Of a stretch of DNA of 64,000 nt, positions 21,597-31,410 are shown piece by piece; the first letter of the stretch is position 1, and every line of letters begins with the position of its first letter. The notes below the pieces were generated by a model. That model searched no databases. It saw only the letters and a list, made by a program, of their open reading frames with translations, and was not told where the DNA came from. The stretch is from Acholoe squamosa. Taxonomy: Eukaryota > Annelida > Polychaeta > Phyllodocida > Polynoidae. A program made the position numbers and the translations under genes. The stretch lies in assembly GCA_949317995.1 (NCBI GenBank), contig OX439036.1, positions 103,523,891 to 103,587,890 on the forward strand, given 5' to 3'.

Positions 21597-22529
21597 GGCA
21601 GAAGTGCATTCCAACTGTTTTTGATTTAGAGAACTTAAAACCGTTTTCTACGGACCAACAGCAGTGTTGTGAGATTTCTTCAGAGACTTTTTAAGTTCCA
21701 CCATGCTAAAAGGTTGGTTGTAGTCTTCTGAATTGTCAGATTGAAACTTGAATCTCTTCCTTTCTTCTCTCACTTTTATTGGCACAAATTCTGAAAGGCA
21801 ATTGTTTGAAGAAGAGTAATGTTCAAATGTTTCAGCCAGTTTCTTTGTTATCTCTGCTGGACTTGTCAAGAGCTCATCTCCGTCAAGGAGATGTTGGACC
21901 CTTGAACCATCCCCCTTGCCTTTGATTTTACGGATCATAGTCCAGACCTTGTTCATGGGGGTACGTGAGGTGACATTTGATACATACTTTTGCCATGAAG
22001 CCCGTTTAGCTTCCCGATACTCGACCTTGTGCCCGTTTGATCTTAAAGTTTGTAAGGTTTTCTGATGTTGGGTTCCTATTGAATTTTCGTAAGGCCTTTT
22101 TCCTCTCTCTGATGGCAACCTTACATTTGTCATCAAACCATGGATTTCTGGGATGTTTTGGAACTGTCGAGGTTTTAGGTACAGTCTCTTCTGCAATTGT
22201 TATAAGAGTTTCACTAAATTCCTCCATATCCCTCTCAGTGAGACTGACATTGTCGAGCTTTTCCAGGCAGAGAGTCTGGAATTTGACCCAATCGGCCTTA
22301 TCCAACTCCCAGCGAGGCTCTCGTTGGCCCACTAGAAGCTCCTCCACCTGTAAAAGGATAGGGAAATGATCACTCCCATGGAGGTCATCAAGAACTCTCC
22401 ACTTAAAGTCTAGTGACAACTGAGGTTCTACTATTGTTAGGTCAATTGCAGTGTAAGTACCGTGTGCAGGATGGAGGTAGGTATTCAAGCCATCATTAAA
22501 AATACATAATGCTTTTTGTGTCACAAATA
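21597..22529 (-). pseudogene. LINE2 copy A, endonuclease-to-RT linker segment
   Basis: The first 60 bases match the RT palm (plus-strand GTGCATTCCAACTG...), then at GACCA the match jumps about 750 bases 5'-ward in LINE2 terms and continues through the linker to the endonuclease (GSDHFPILLQ). It repeats about 95 bases already seen at 19295-19389. It ends at 22529 against the tail of a type B cassette. Confidence 0.85.
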
Positions 22530-22860
22530 TTTGATTGATTGATTTGTTTAACGTCCTAAGGCCGTAGGCCTCATGGGACTGCCTCATTGGTTATCAGACA
22601 TTTAGTCCATTCTTTTCTCAAACTTAATTTGCGCGTGTGTGTGCGTGTGAGTGTGCGCGTGCGTGTGTTTGGGAGTCTGCTTGTAGCAGTGGGACAAGGC
22701 TCGTAGCAGTGAGACACTGCTCGTGGCTCAAGGCCCCTCTTTATCGTGCTGCCTCACCCAGACGCTGTGCCGCAGACTGTTGACACATCATCTGACCGGT
22801 CCATTATCCTGACACCGGCCGGACAGTTGTGGTTCTATACCAATCGGGCCAGCTTACCAC
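22530..22860 (-). mobile_element. Type B SINE-like cassette
   Basis: The minus strand begins CGTGGTAAGCTGG, has the core shared with type C (GGTGTCAGGATAATG, CACGATAAAGAGGGGCC), a CA-rich run, then a tail with AGGCC-TAC-GGCCT inner hairpin, GTTAAAC and AATC repeats. The same 5' boundary is seen at 47540, supporting a discrete unit. No clear TSD was found here because the left neighbour is truncated LINE2. Confidence 0.8.
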
Positions 22861-23087
22861 GAAAGGGCCACCTGCCTACTCTTATGGCAGATCCCTCGAA
22901 TCTTGTGGGGAGGAAAATCCAGCACAAATGTAAGGAAGCTGGAGCAGTAGACTGGTTTGACAGTGAGGTAAAAAGCATTTTCAAGGATAATGCTGACCCA
23001 GTGAAAGTGGTCTTCAATGTTAAGTATGTTGATGACAAATTCAACCTTCTTCGTGACATAAAGAATGGTAATATTGTTTTTCCTTAG
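22861..23087 (+). CDS. Tudor-like C-terminal domain, partial
   Basis: The frame reads ...MADPSNLVGRKIQHKCKEAG, then AVDWFDSEVKSIF, VKYVDDKFNLLRDIKNG and a stop. The pattern V-G-R-K-I-x-H-x-C, then W-F-x-x-x-V, then Y-V-D, then LL-D-I-x-N-G resembles the Tudor/agenet-like C-terminus I associate with repeat-encoded proteins of cnidarians, molluscs and fish. It may be the missing C-terminus type of the ORF at 62826-63904; that link is from memory of the family. The start of the exon is hidden by the cassette upstream. Confidence 0.45.
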
Positions 23088-23336
23088 AAGATGGTACCAT
23101 ATATCTTGAGTATTGTGTAGCTGGTGAATGGATTACTGCATTTGAATGGTTAAACTGATTTGTATACCTTATCTTGCTGTGGCTGAGCTGATGACGATAC
23201 CACGAGGCCATACTTGATAATTCACATTTCTGTGACTTAACATTCCAGCTGTCGTTAAGCTGATGACCATACCTCTTTACCATCTTTGATGGACCAAATG
23301 TGAAATCTTATTACCTCCTCTAGTATTTTTTTCTAT

Positions 23337-24250
23337 TTCTTCAGGTTGAATGTGCACTTCTTGAAGAAACAATGGATCTCCTTCCCATGCTCCTTCTGAT
23401 TACGGATAGCCAGGGGCGTTTCCTTGTCCGATCTGAGCGTTTTGACTGTGTGTTCAGGTCAGTTGAAAAAGCCAAGCATGTATTTGAGCTGCTTGAGAGG
23501 AGGGATCTAAAGCAATATGATGACATTGCAATTTGGCTTGCGGGCAACGATGCCTTCCCACGATTCGATGATTTTTTTTAACCCCTCCTGTTTTGCTGCA
23601 AACTTGCGCTATGCAGTGCAGCATGTGCATGCAGCAAACCCACGGGCCTGCATCCAGCTTGTTGCAGCAATCTACAGGGAGCAACTGACATCAAAGCACG
23701 GGATGTGGAGAACTTGACAGTCATCAACACCATCATCCGTGATGTTGCAGCGGCAGAGCGTGTCCTGTATAGCAATGCTTTTAGGAAGTTGGAGCATGCC
23801 TACGAAGATAGGAAGTACCTGCAGAATGATCGCATCCACCTGACCCCAAAGGCGCGATGCACAGTTGTACAGCATATCCGCTACATCTTCTCGTTTAGGG
23901 CTATTCCAACCACCTCCATTCAGAATCCCCCATAACCAGTTGTGGTTGCAGGGCAGCCGGACATCCTCTCCATGTTCTGGCATGCCCCGTTGCAGTACGG
24001 CTCCTGCTTGTTCCGCACTGCGGAACACGCATATCAGCACCCACTCCAGTAGAGGCGAAAATATGTAGAGTGGCCAACAGCTGTCTCACAGAGGGTGAGT
24101 GGCTCATGCACCTGAAGAACATTCTTCTGGCGCGTTGGCAGCAGCAGCCAATGTTAAGGCAGGCTCTCCTTGCAACTGGAGTGGGTAGAAGCTTGGCGTT
24201 GGGCAAAATGCCTACAGAAAGGCTATGATGGAGCTGCACCATGTGATGCG
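23337..24250 (+). pseudogene. SGNH hydrolase fused to NADAR-like domain, degraded
   Basis: A strong splice acceptor (TTTTTTCTATTTCTTCAG) precedes it. SGNH part: LLITDSQGR (block I Ser at about 23408), AIWLAGNDAF (block III G-N-D) and NDRIHLTPKA (block V Asp/His near 23830). Then GQPDILSMFWHAPL, CLFRTAEHAYQH (about 23954-24040) and NILLARWQQQPMLR, QALLATGVG (to about 24180), matching the NADAR pattern (L-S-x-F, E-H-A-Y-Q, LLATG). NADAR proteins are known ADP-ribose glycosidases or N-glycosidases. The reading frame changes at about three places (for example at a T run near 23575), so it looks dead or is a poor-quality copy. Host gene or transposon cargo are both possible. Confidence 0.65.
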
Positions 24251-24420
24251 CTAAGTATTGATTGTGTACAGATCAGAGTGCCTGGGCCGCACAGGGGGCC
24301 AAATCTCAGACCTTCAAATGTAAATATCTCCGCAAATAATAGGAGTAGAGACTTGATTCCAAGTGCGTTGGAATCGTATCACTGAGCTCTACCAGGTCTG
24401 CTGGTTAGCTAAAGGATCTG

Positions 24421-24941
24421 CAGGGCTCGACAAATCAGTTTGGAGATTGATTGATTTGTGTTTTACAGCCCTTTAGCGGCACTAAGTGGCTATCCCGTGC
24501 TTCACAGGTTGATAATCTAACAGAAGAATGTGTCAGTGCCCATGCATATGTGCACCACACACATCCTGAGGGGATAGGAAAGATGAGATATAGACCCTTT
24601 TAAGTGGGCTAGGGAAGCCAGATCAGTTTGGAGGGCAAAAAAAAAAAGTTACGCCCAGCAGACAAGCTCTGTACCCAGGACCTTTTCTTTCCATTCTCAA
24701 AATTACATATTTAGCTAAATGGCACACATATAGTTTTATGATAAACGAAAAGATTTTATTTCATCCCATCTCTAGTGAAACAAGTTTCAGAGACTACTAC
24801 ACCCAGATAATCTCAGCAGCATTGCATTGTGCTGATGTCTTAAGTAGCTTTTGGACAGCTGTGCCAACTTGAAAAATATTTTGTGCTTAGTGAATTTTTT
24901 ATGAGTCACGGGCATTGGGCACAGGGATTTGTCGAGCCCTG
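24421..24941. mobile_element. MITE with 16-bp inverted ends (hAT-like), split by a SINE
   Basis: CAGGGCTCGACAAATC opens it and its exact reverse complement closes it (24926-24941). Ends beginning CAGGG are common in hAT transposons. Without the nested SINE and its extra TSD copy it would be about 333 bp and has no ORF. Flanks share only ATCTG, so the expected 8-bp TSD is not intact. Confidence 0.65.
24446..24621 (-). mobile_element. SINE, type A tail
   Basis: TSD ATCAGTTTGGAG lies at 24434-24445 and 24622-24633, inside the MITE. Head and core as in type D SINEs; tail is AGCAC/GTGCT hairpin, GTAAAAC, then AATC repeats, the LINE4 3' end. Confidence 0.95.
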
Positions 24942-25369
24942 ATCTGGGCAATATCTAGAAATGACCTGAACAGCCTAACACAGGAGAGAAAGCTAAGGAA
25001 TACCTTAACCTGTCAGGGGTATTTACAGGGAGGGACCCAGGGTACGTAGATCTGTCGGAGACAAAAGGAGCTTTGGGACTGTGTACCATGCATCATAGAA
25101 TCGTGTAGGCAGAGTGGAAATACAAGCAGGTCAGGTTGGGACCGTGACAGCAGCAGTGGTGCTGCCGTGAACGCAGCCTTGACGCAGAGCAAATGCGGAA
25201 ATGCATGGACACTGGTAGTTTGTCTACCAATGTAAATACAGGTGGAAACGGCCTGGAATCGCCCTGAGTTTGATATATGGCTGTTGTGGGACAACAGGCA
25301 TGTTAGTAAATGTTGTTAAAAGAATACAAGTATAAACTCGTGTAAACATTGCTGTAAAGTATATTATTA
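24942..25369. other. Gap without gene
   Basis: Mixed-composition sequence. An open minus frame of 93 codons (25013-25294) has no recognisable features, and I do not call it a gene. Confidence 0.5.
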
Positions 25370-25382
25370 TAATGACCTATGG

Positions 25383-25561
25383 TTGATTGATTGATTTGTG
25401 TTTTACAGCACTTTAGTGGCACTAAGTGGCTATCCCGTGCTTCACAGGTTGATAATTTAACAGAGGAATGTGTCAGTGCCCGCGCATATGTGCACCACAC
25501 ACATCCTGAGGGGATAGGAAAGAGGAGATATAGACCCTTTTAAGTGGGCTAGGGAAGCCCG
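25383..25561 (-). mobile_element. SINE, type A tail
   Basis: Perfect 13-base TSD TAATGACCTATGG (25370-25382, 25562-25574). Complete from the 5' hairpin to the AATC tail. A good reference copy. Confidence 0.96.
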
Positions 25562-25574
25562 TAATGACCTATGG

Positions 25575-25836
25575 AGTAGGACAGACTGATAGAGTAGGAT
25601 AGATTGGTGGATTAAGAGAGACTGGTCGATTGGAACAGACTTGTCGACTGGGTTTGACTGGTGGAGTAGGACAGACTGATAGAGTAGTATAGACTGGTGG
25701 ATTGGAACAGACTGGTCGATTGGAACAGACTTGTCGACTGGTGGAGTAGGACAGACTGAGAGTGTAGAATAGACTGCTGGAATGGAACAGAATGGTGGAT
25801 TGGGACAGACTTGTCGACTGGGTTTGACAGTTGGTT
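25575..25836. repeat. Minisatellite, ~18-bp unit with higher order
   Basis: Variants of GGATTGGAACAGACTGGT follow each other, alternating GATAGAGTAGGATAGA, GGTCGATTGG and CTTGTCGACTGGGTTTGAC. Blocks of about 90 bases recur about three times, so it has a higher-order period. It begins right after a SINE TSD. Confidence 0.8.
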
Positions 25837-26415
25837 GATTGATTGATTTGTGTTTTACAGCACTTTAGCGGCACTAAGTGGCTATCCTGTGCTTCACAGG
25901 TTGATAGGCACTATCAGCGGAAATGGTGGTATGATTTGTCTATGTGGGGGAAGTAATCATAAGGTTTCAACTAGATGTTATTGTACAGCCCAAGGGCTTT
26001 GATATATCCCAATATTTCCTCTGGTTTGTGTTTCTCGAATAGTTCTTTCAAGCTTGTACAAGCGTGGTATTGTGCCCTGTAGGGACACTGTTGGCAATCG
26101 ATGAGGATGTGCTCCACTGTCAGGGGGTTCTGACAGCGGGCACACTTGGGAGGGTTTTCTCCCCCTATTCTGTAACCATGGGTCAGTCTTGTGTGACCTA
26201 TTCTGAGGCGGCTCATAGTTTTCTCTTCATTTCTAGACTTGCACTTGTAGGGTTTGGTCATGTTGACCTTTGTTTGGATCTTTTGGAGTTGGTTTCCCAC
26301 CTCTGCGTCCCATGATGTTTGCCATTTGTTATATATGTACTTGTTGATCTTGCGCTTCAGGTCGCTTGATGGAAGTGGCATTTCTACTACTGCCTGGCCC
26401 AAGCCATCCTTGGCT
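25837..26415 (-). mobile_element. LINE4 3' end fragment
   Basis: The tail is identical in layout and sequence to the type A SINE tail (AATC repeats, GTAAAAC, AGCAC/GTGCT hairpin), which makes LINE4 the likely partner LINE of type A SINEs. The coding part (25971-26412) is the last ~145 residues: PSSDLKRKINKYIYNKW, RLRIGHTRLTHGYRIGGE, C-x2-C zinc segment, ending ...LYNNI. It stops abruptly at 26415 against an AAAC tail of the next unit. Confidence 0.85.
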
Positions 26416-27515
26416 TGTTTGTTTGTTTGTTTAGTTTTACGCCCGGGGGCCATCGAGGAACTCAGACATTCAAGGTTTCTCGGACATTAAGTCCTTTCTT
26501 TTCTTTTTGGACAGGTATTTATATGCTGCTTGCCCGACACAGCAGTGACCGAATCTATGAATGACCGAATCTATGAGATGAATGACCGAATCTATGAGGA
26601 GGGTCGAGGGGGAAAACCGCTACCGGGGCTTCATTCCCCTACTCTTTTCGAAGGATAGCAAGTGTTCTTTTATTTGCCTGGTCCCATAGGCAGGGCCAGA
26701 CAAACCACGGCCTTTGATCACTCAGACGTGGTTCACTGAGGGGGAATCCCATGGCAAAAGACAAGCATGTAAGCCCAGGCCCGCGCATATGGACACCAGC
26801 TGCCCACACGCTCACCCCAAGACACAAGAAACCCCAAGTTTGTCGCCTTTTACGAATCTGGTATGCCCACTGTTAGTATGGAAGGAGATTTCTCCTTGTG
26901 GACTTCCAATGAAGTTATTCTGCTCCTTCATGCCCTCACATGAAGGTCCCCACTCCACAGGGGGAATGGAGTCCCAATTTAAGGGGATGTGAATTCACAC
27001 ACCAGGGACTACATACCACGATATACTCAAGCAAGTGGGGCTTACTCGATTGACCCTAGCCGCAGCCTTCCAAGAGTGAGAAGAAAACAAGTTTTATAGA
27101 GGAACAAAATCTAGGAAAATAAATGCGTGAAATGACTTTGATGAAGTATGATGGATGAATCTTGGGGCTTTGCACGACCAGCCGGTTGATTGGAGTGAGC
27201 CACTCCAACCTCTCGTCTAGCTGAAGTAGGAGCCAAAGTCACCGTATTGCCCTAGGGACTCAGGTGACCAGGATCTCTTCCTCCCATTCACGAGTCGCGA
27301 CTCACGGCAAACAAGTCGCCCTCTTCAATGCAGAGGGAGCATAAAGCCTATATTAGCGACCGGACTCTGCAGTCGGGAAAGAGGGACAGAAAGATTAGAA
27401 CAGACCCATTTGCGAAGGGCTAGGGAAACCCACTGAGTGAGAATGAAGAACAGATAAAAGAGAGGACAGAAAAGGGAGACCAGACCCCTTTTAAAAATGG
27501 GTTGGGGAGACCCGT
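26416..27515 (-). mobile_element. Composite non-coding element: LINE3 5' end + LINE-N-like leader + AAAC tail
   Basis: Minus-strand order: 26968-27515 is the LINE3 5' UTR, nearly identical to 42188-42365 plus 44462-44816 and uninterrupted; then 26832-26967 resembles the LINE-N leader with its two hairpins; then a region with three GAATGACCGAATCTATGA repeats (26550-26600); then a tail beginning like type C and shifting to type B-like text, ending in AAAC repeats. No ORF. It shows the undisturbed LINE3 5' UTR across the site hit at 42366. Confidence 0.7.
26880..26966 (-). other. Two tandem RNA hairpins, LINE-N-like leader
   Basis: 26948-26963 is the CCCC/GGGG hairpin identical to LINE-N; 26925-26946 is CCTTCATG-loop-CATGAAGG. 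AGAATAACTTCA follows, as in LINE-N. Confidence 0.8.
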
Positions 27516-27635
27516 GTTTTTGCACAGGGTGAAGATGATCTTTGGTTTCATTTGTAGCCATGGGGGATTATCGGGTGGTTTTATCTCCCTGGTTTTGATC
27601 ACATCTAATTTTGCTGCTTTCATAGGTCTTTTCTG
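27516..27635 (-). mobile_element. Internal LINE-N fragment (120 bp)
   Basis: Near-identical to 13363-13480 (RT-RNase H linker; KPPDNPPWLQMKPK). It lies directly against the 5' hairpin end of the composite element, with no tail of its own. Confidence 0.85.
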
Positions 27636-27908
27636 AATTAGGGGTCTTTTTTGGTGCTGGCGTTAAAGGTTCTTGGGCCCCCCTCTCCTCGGCAGAAAGG
27701 GAATCTTGGCGCCAAGGCTGTAATCAAAAGACTGCAGTCTGGGCCAATTAGTTCCTTATATGACCCTGATCTAGACTTCACCCATACTGGTGAACCAGAA
27801 TCCCCCGCAGTCAAAAAGAAAAGAGGACGACCTGCAAAGAAAGGACTTGTCACCTTTGCCCCTTCCCCAATAAAGAAGGCAAAGAAAAAGTCCAGGAAAA
27901 AGAAATAG
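27636..27908 (+). CDS. Basic C-terminal fragment with AT-hook-like motif
   Basis: The open frame ends ...SPAVKKKRGRPAKKGL, then PSPIKKAKKKSRKKK and a stop. KRGRPAKK matches the AT-hook core G-R-P flanked by basic residues, and the tail looks like a nuclear localisation signal. The upstream part is cut off by the LINE fragment. It could be the end of a host DNA-binding protein or a virus-like core protein; nothing decides between these. Confidence 0.4.
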
Positions 27909-28680
27909 ATTTTCAGAACACACAAAGTTTTTCCCTCTCCCCCCCCCCCACCAAACTCACAAACATACCCCTCTACCTTTTTTATCCCCAACCAGTGGCA
28001 GCTTTGGTCAAAAGCTTTCTGGCTTATTTCTACTGATGGGACATTGTCAAGAATTTTATCCAGAGTTTGAGACTCAGACAGTCATATTATGATTGATTAA
28101 GGTTGGCACACCACATAAATTACCCAAGGTCACAGCGTATTCTCGGTTCGTGGATCCTAATTTTCAGGAACACACATGCGCCGGTTTGTTACAAGCTCAG
28201 GGCTCCTCTATACCCTAAGGTATTACCAAATGACCGCCTATTGTAGGAGAGCAGCACCTAGACATCCTGATCCGTGTTTATGCCTCTGTTTACCGTCAGC
28301 ACTGGAATGTTTGGTGAGACTTAATCAAATAATTCAGCATGGTTCCCTGCTGTGTTAACACAACAGGAACAAGTGCACCCCTAGCGAGCTGACTAATCTC
28401 AGCGCCACAGCCATTACCCCCCCTGATTATACTACAAATATTCAGTTCATCCTATGATCATCCGTACCTCGGCCAAGGTCCCTTAAATTTGCATACCACA
28501 GCTAGCTTATATGCAAACCAACCAATAGCTAGGCCTCGCGCCATATATGGGTGAGACATACCTCATCGGGAGGCATGTAATGAGGAATTAGCCAACCTCA
28601 TGAAGTGCTTATAAGCCTCATTCCACCCCACATCTTAACCACTCTCATCATATACACCAAACTCACCACATCCAGCCACT
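27909..28680. promoter_or_regulatory. Non-coding stretch with a possible core promoter
   Basis: No ORF of note. CTTATAAGCC at about 28611 looks like a TATA box about 70 bases before an ATG at 28681. The short frame from that ATG (MEQASGGHRTQVSG...) meets a GTAGG donor-like site at 28744. Suggestive only. Confidence 0.3.
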
Positions 28681-29074
28681 ATGGAGCAAGCATCCGGAGG
28701 CCACAGGACCCAAGTGTCGGGACTGCCATGCAACAAGCCCAGGTAGGATTGGTCTTATGTGTCCATTAGTAGCGTCATCAATCGTTCTAGCATGACAATG
28801 ATGGAATCTACCGTCATGTTGCCCAGATACCCATTACATGCCAATGGTAGTGTGCGCCCAGAGTGCTTTGTAAAATGCAATAGTTGAATTTGCAGTCCTT
28901 TTTCAAAACCATGTGTGGCAGCCTGATTTCTTTTCACAACTTTATTTATCAACCTCTTGACAAAACCCCCCATCATTCCATTCATCTACCTTAGTCTAAC
29001 CACAAACCTATCAAACCATTTATTCACACAGCCTTAGAGCCCCAGAGATTAGACATGGAGACAACTCAGGGTGG

Positions 29075-29253
29075 TTGATTGATTGATTTGTGTTTTACAG
29101 CACTTTAGCGGCACTAAGTGGCTATCCCGTGCTTCACAGGTTGATAATTTAACAGAGGAATGTGTCAGTGCCCGCGCATATGTGCACCACACACATACTG
29201 AGGGGATAGGAAAGAGGAGATATAGACCCTTTTAAGTGGGCTAGGGAAGCCCG
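29075..29253 (-). mobile_element. SINE, type A tail
   Basis: Perfect TSD CAACTCAGGGTGG (29062-29074, 29254-29266). Complete copy. Confidence 0.96.
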
Positions 29254-29309
29254 CAACTCAGGGTGGACCATCCAGTCTTTTAGGCCCAAACGGCATCAAA
29301 AGTAAGGCC

Positions 29310-29720
29310 ATGGATCTGTTCGAGATCAGAATAACTATCATGGAGCACAAAGACATGATCAAACATATATCCAGCAACGACCTAGGTGTATACCTAAACA
29401 ACAAAACAGTTCAAAGGGAGCTCACCCTACAAGACCCCATTGTATTATCGGCCACCAAGGCCATAATGTTCGACATATGCAAAGATTTTCCCACGGTCCC
29501 ATTATGGGATAGATTCAGTGAGGAAACATCAAGCTACATCGCACTTCTATGTGCCAGAACTCTGATTACCTCAGAAAAGCCACTGAACGAGCTACCAAGA
29601 TATGAAACAGGTATTGGCAGATATAACGTCCTAATCCAAACCATAAACCTTCAGACTCAGCTGGCAGCGTTTGAAATGGCCAATTACGCCCCTCACATAG
29701 TCAAAAGCTCTCAACCCTGA
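29310..29720 (+). CDS. Unrecognised 136-residue protein
   Basis: The frame is open from an ATG to a TGA. Hydrophilic and mostly helical-looking (LFEIRITIMEHKDMI, LQTQLAAFEMANYAPH); no membrane segment or known motif. It lies between a TATA-like region and the envelope-like fossil region and may belong to that element. The sequence 29721-30097 after it has T-rich tracts and two acceptor-like sites (CACGTCAG, TATTTTTAG) but no gene. Confidence 0.4.
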   Translation: MDLFEIRITIMEHKDMIKHISSNDLGVYLNNKTVQRELTLQDPIVLSATKAIMFDICKDFPTVPLWDRFSEETSSYIALLCARTLITSEKPLNELPRYETGIGRYNVLIQTINLQTQLAAFEMANYAPHIVKSSQP

Positions 29721-31410
29721 ATTGACCCATCCCTCCACTACACATTCACAATGTGAAGAATCAATTACCTTTTCTTCAATTTTTTTTTCTTTTCACGTCA
29801 GTTTTTTTTTTATATGACTATTAAAGCTAGAGACATCCTTGTTAGTTTGATATCAGCCTAGCAACCTGATAACCTTTTAAGTAACACGCCCCAAAGCGCC
29901 ACAATCACATTGCACACACCCAAGGCGACCCCCCCCCCATGTATAGGACGCCCACCGCGCAAACAACACAAACACACCTCACACAAAGCCAACTCCCCAA
30001 CCCAAACCCCTTAAAGACCCGCCCCACCCCAACCATACAGTCTTATCTCAGCTTTATTTGAACCATTCTCATAAGCTTATCTAAATTTCTATTTTTAGGA
30101 TAGCAGCCTCCTTGGTAGCACTCTTCCTAATTACGCGCGTCCAGACCCAACAGTGCCTTGTTTTTTGGGCTGAACAAATTGTGGGCTCCATCTACGAAAC
30201 GGAGGATGTCTACCCCACCCGAAATATACACGAGGAAAACCCTTCCCTGGGACAAGATCTCTCGAAGTGCCTTCATTGCCAGCGTTGAGACACCAGATAC
30301 AGGACTACCCCTGTATAGGGCTCTCCACTTAGGATGGTCAGAGATTCAGTAATGTACAGTCGCTTGGAAGGATAACCTGTAACGCCTCCCTTGACAGTTG
30401 ACCTGGATTGCTAAGCTGTAAGTTTCACCCAGACTTTGACAAGTAAGTTAGCCCTGGCTTTAAAGCCTGCATGCCTGCTGACTCTTTGGGGCTCTAAAGA
30501 ACTGCCTGATGACTGGGAGTCTGACTTTCATATAAAATCTCATCTAACACCTGCATGAATAATTTTGACAGAGATAGACTCTAAGAAAAATCTTAATACC
30601 TGCATGAAATCCTGTACACCTGCATGAACCTAAAAATTAGATATTAAGTTTCAGGATAAGATGTTCACATTAACTTGCATGATACTTGGTGTTTTACATG
30701 GACTTTGCTTTAGTCCAGTTTACTTAAGGTGTTTTTTCGCCCTCTTGATAGGCTAAGCTTATCCTTGGGTACATGCGTATGTTCACATTTTTGCGTGGAT
30801 TTTTGCATGTTGTGTCATTTATGGGGATTGGATTATATAATGAACTTAACTCCTGATTACCACGATAGCGAAACTGTATTGGGATTGATAAATGAATTCC
30901 AGTGATTGGAGAAAATGTATAGGTAAATGTGTGTCAGCCGCTCCCTAGTTAATAAGAGCACACCTGTTCTTCTTATTAAGATAATTGAAATTTTCTGTGG
31001 AATCGCAATTGTTCTTATAGCCAAAGTATTGATTATAATAAGCAAGCAGGCACCTATGGTACTAATGCAGATAAATTTCGCTATTAAACTGCACATATAT
31101 TTGGAGGGCTAGATTTTTGGGTCCACACCTCAATGAACTGTAGATGGTGTTGGCAGCTTTTCCTGAATGGTCGGAACCCATTATCTTTGCTATGTAGGAT
31201 GCTCTGTATTGAGATTGTATAGTTTTCAATGATGAAATTTGATGTAGGCGGACTATTCCCCCACCCCCCCTTTTTTTATGTGTTTCTGCTCTCCTGGCCT
31301 AGGGATGATTACCCCACTCCTTAATTGTTTGACGGTGGTATTGTGTGTTGTATTTCTATGTTGGGAGACTTCAGTGACTAGTATATGTGTATTTCTCAAT
31401 GAATGTATAA

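Larger units (their letters stand above)
6494..22527 (-). pseudogene. LINE2 copy A ORF2 remains (endonuclease, RT, RNase H)
   Basis: The protein ends at 6494 with ...LKAAGLYRLL. The C-terminal zinc segment and part of RNase H are at 6494-6899; RNase H (SDSKSCLEDL, GNEEADKRAK) is at 11270-11625; the RT palm with SLYVDDLLICY is in 17989-19071; endonuclease GSDHFPIL is near 22360. It is cut by insertions and a rearrangement, so it is inactive. The RNase H frame at 11270-11625 happens to run on into the ORF1 of the inserted LINE1 (10681-11256); that 314-codon frame is an accident of nesting. Confidence 0.85.
6283..22529 (-). mobile_element. LINE2 copy A, host of four nested insertions
   Basis: The pieces match LINE2 copy C (33442-37650): 6283-6899, 11270-11654, 11853-12102, 17989-19580 and 21597-22529. 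The separators are LINE1 (TSD TTCAGATGGCGGT), a SINE (TSD ATCCGTCAGTGT), LINE-N (TSD GCCTCATAGAGCTT) and LINE5. The 3' tail at 6283 is the ACTC repeat on the minus strand. The copy is 5'-truncated inside the endonuclease region and abuts a type B cassette at 22530. Between 19120 and 21660 the order of LINE2 segments is scrambled (see findings). Confidence 0.88.

Noticed and set aside
24261-24385. Continuation of the NADAR-like gene downstream of 24250
   Set aside because: After the LLATG motif the frames are short and lack further family motifs, so the end is placed near 24250.
25575-25836. CRISPR-like array
   Set aside because: Contiguous ~18-base units with no unique spacers in eukaryotic DNA; a minisatellite.
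28755-28985. Minus-strand 76-codon frame as a gene
   Set aside because: A plus-strand frame overlaps it, there are no motifs, and it may be non-coding; left uncalled.
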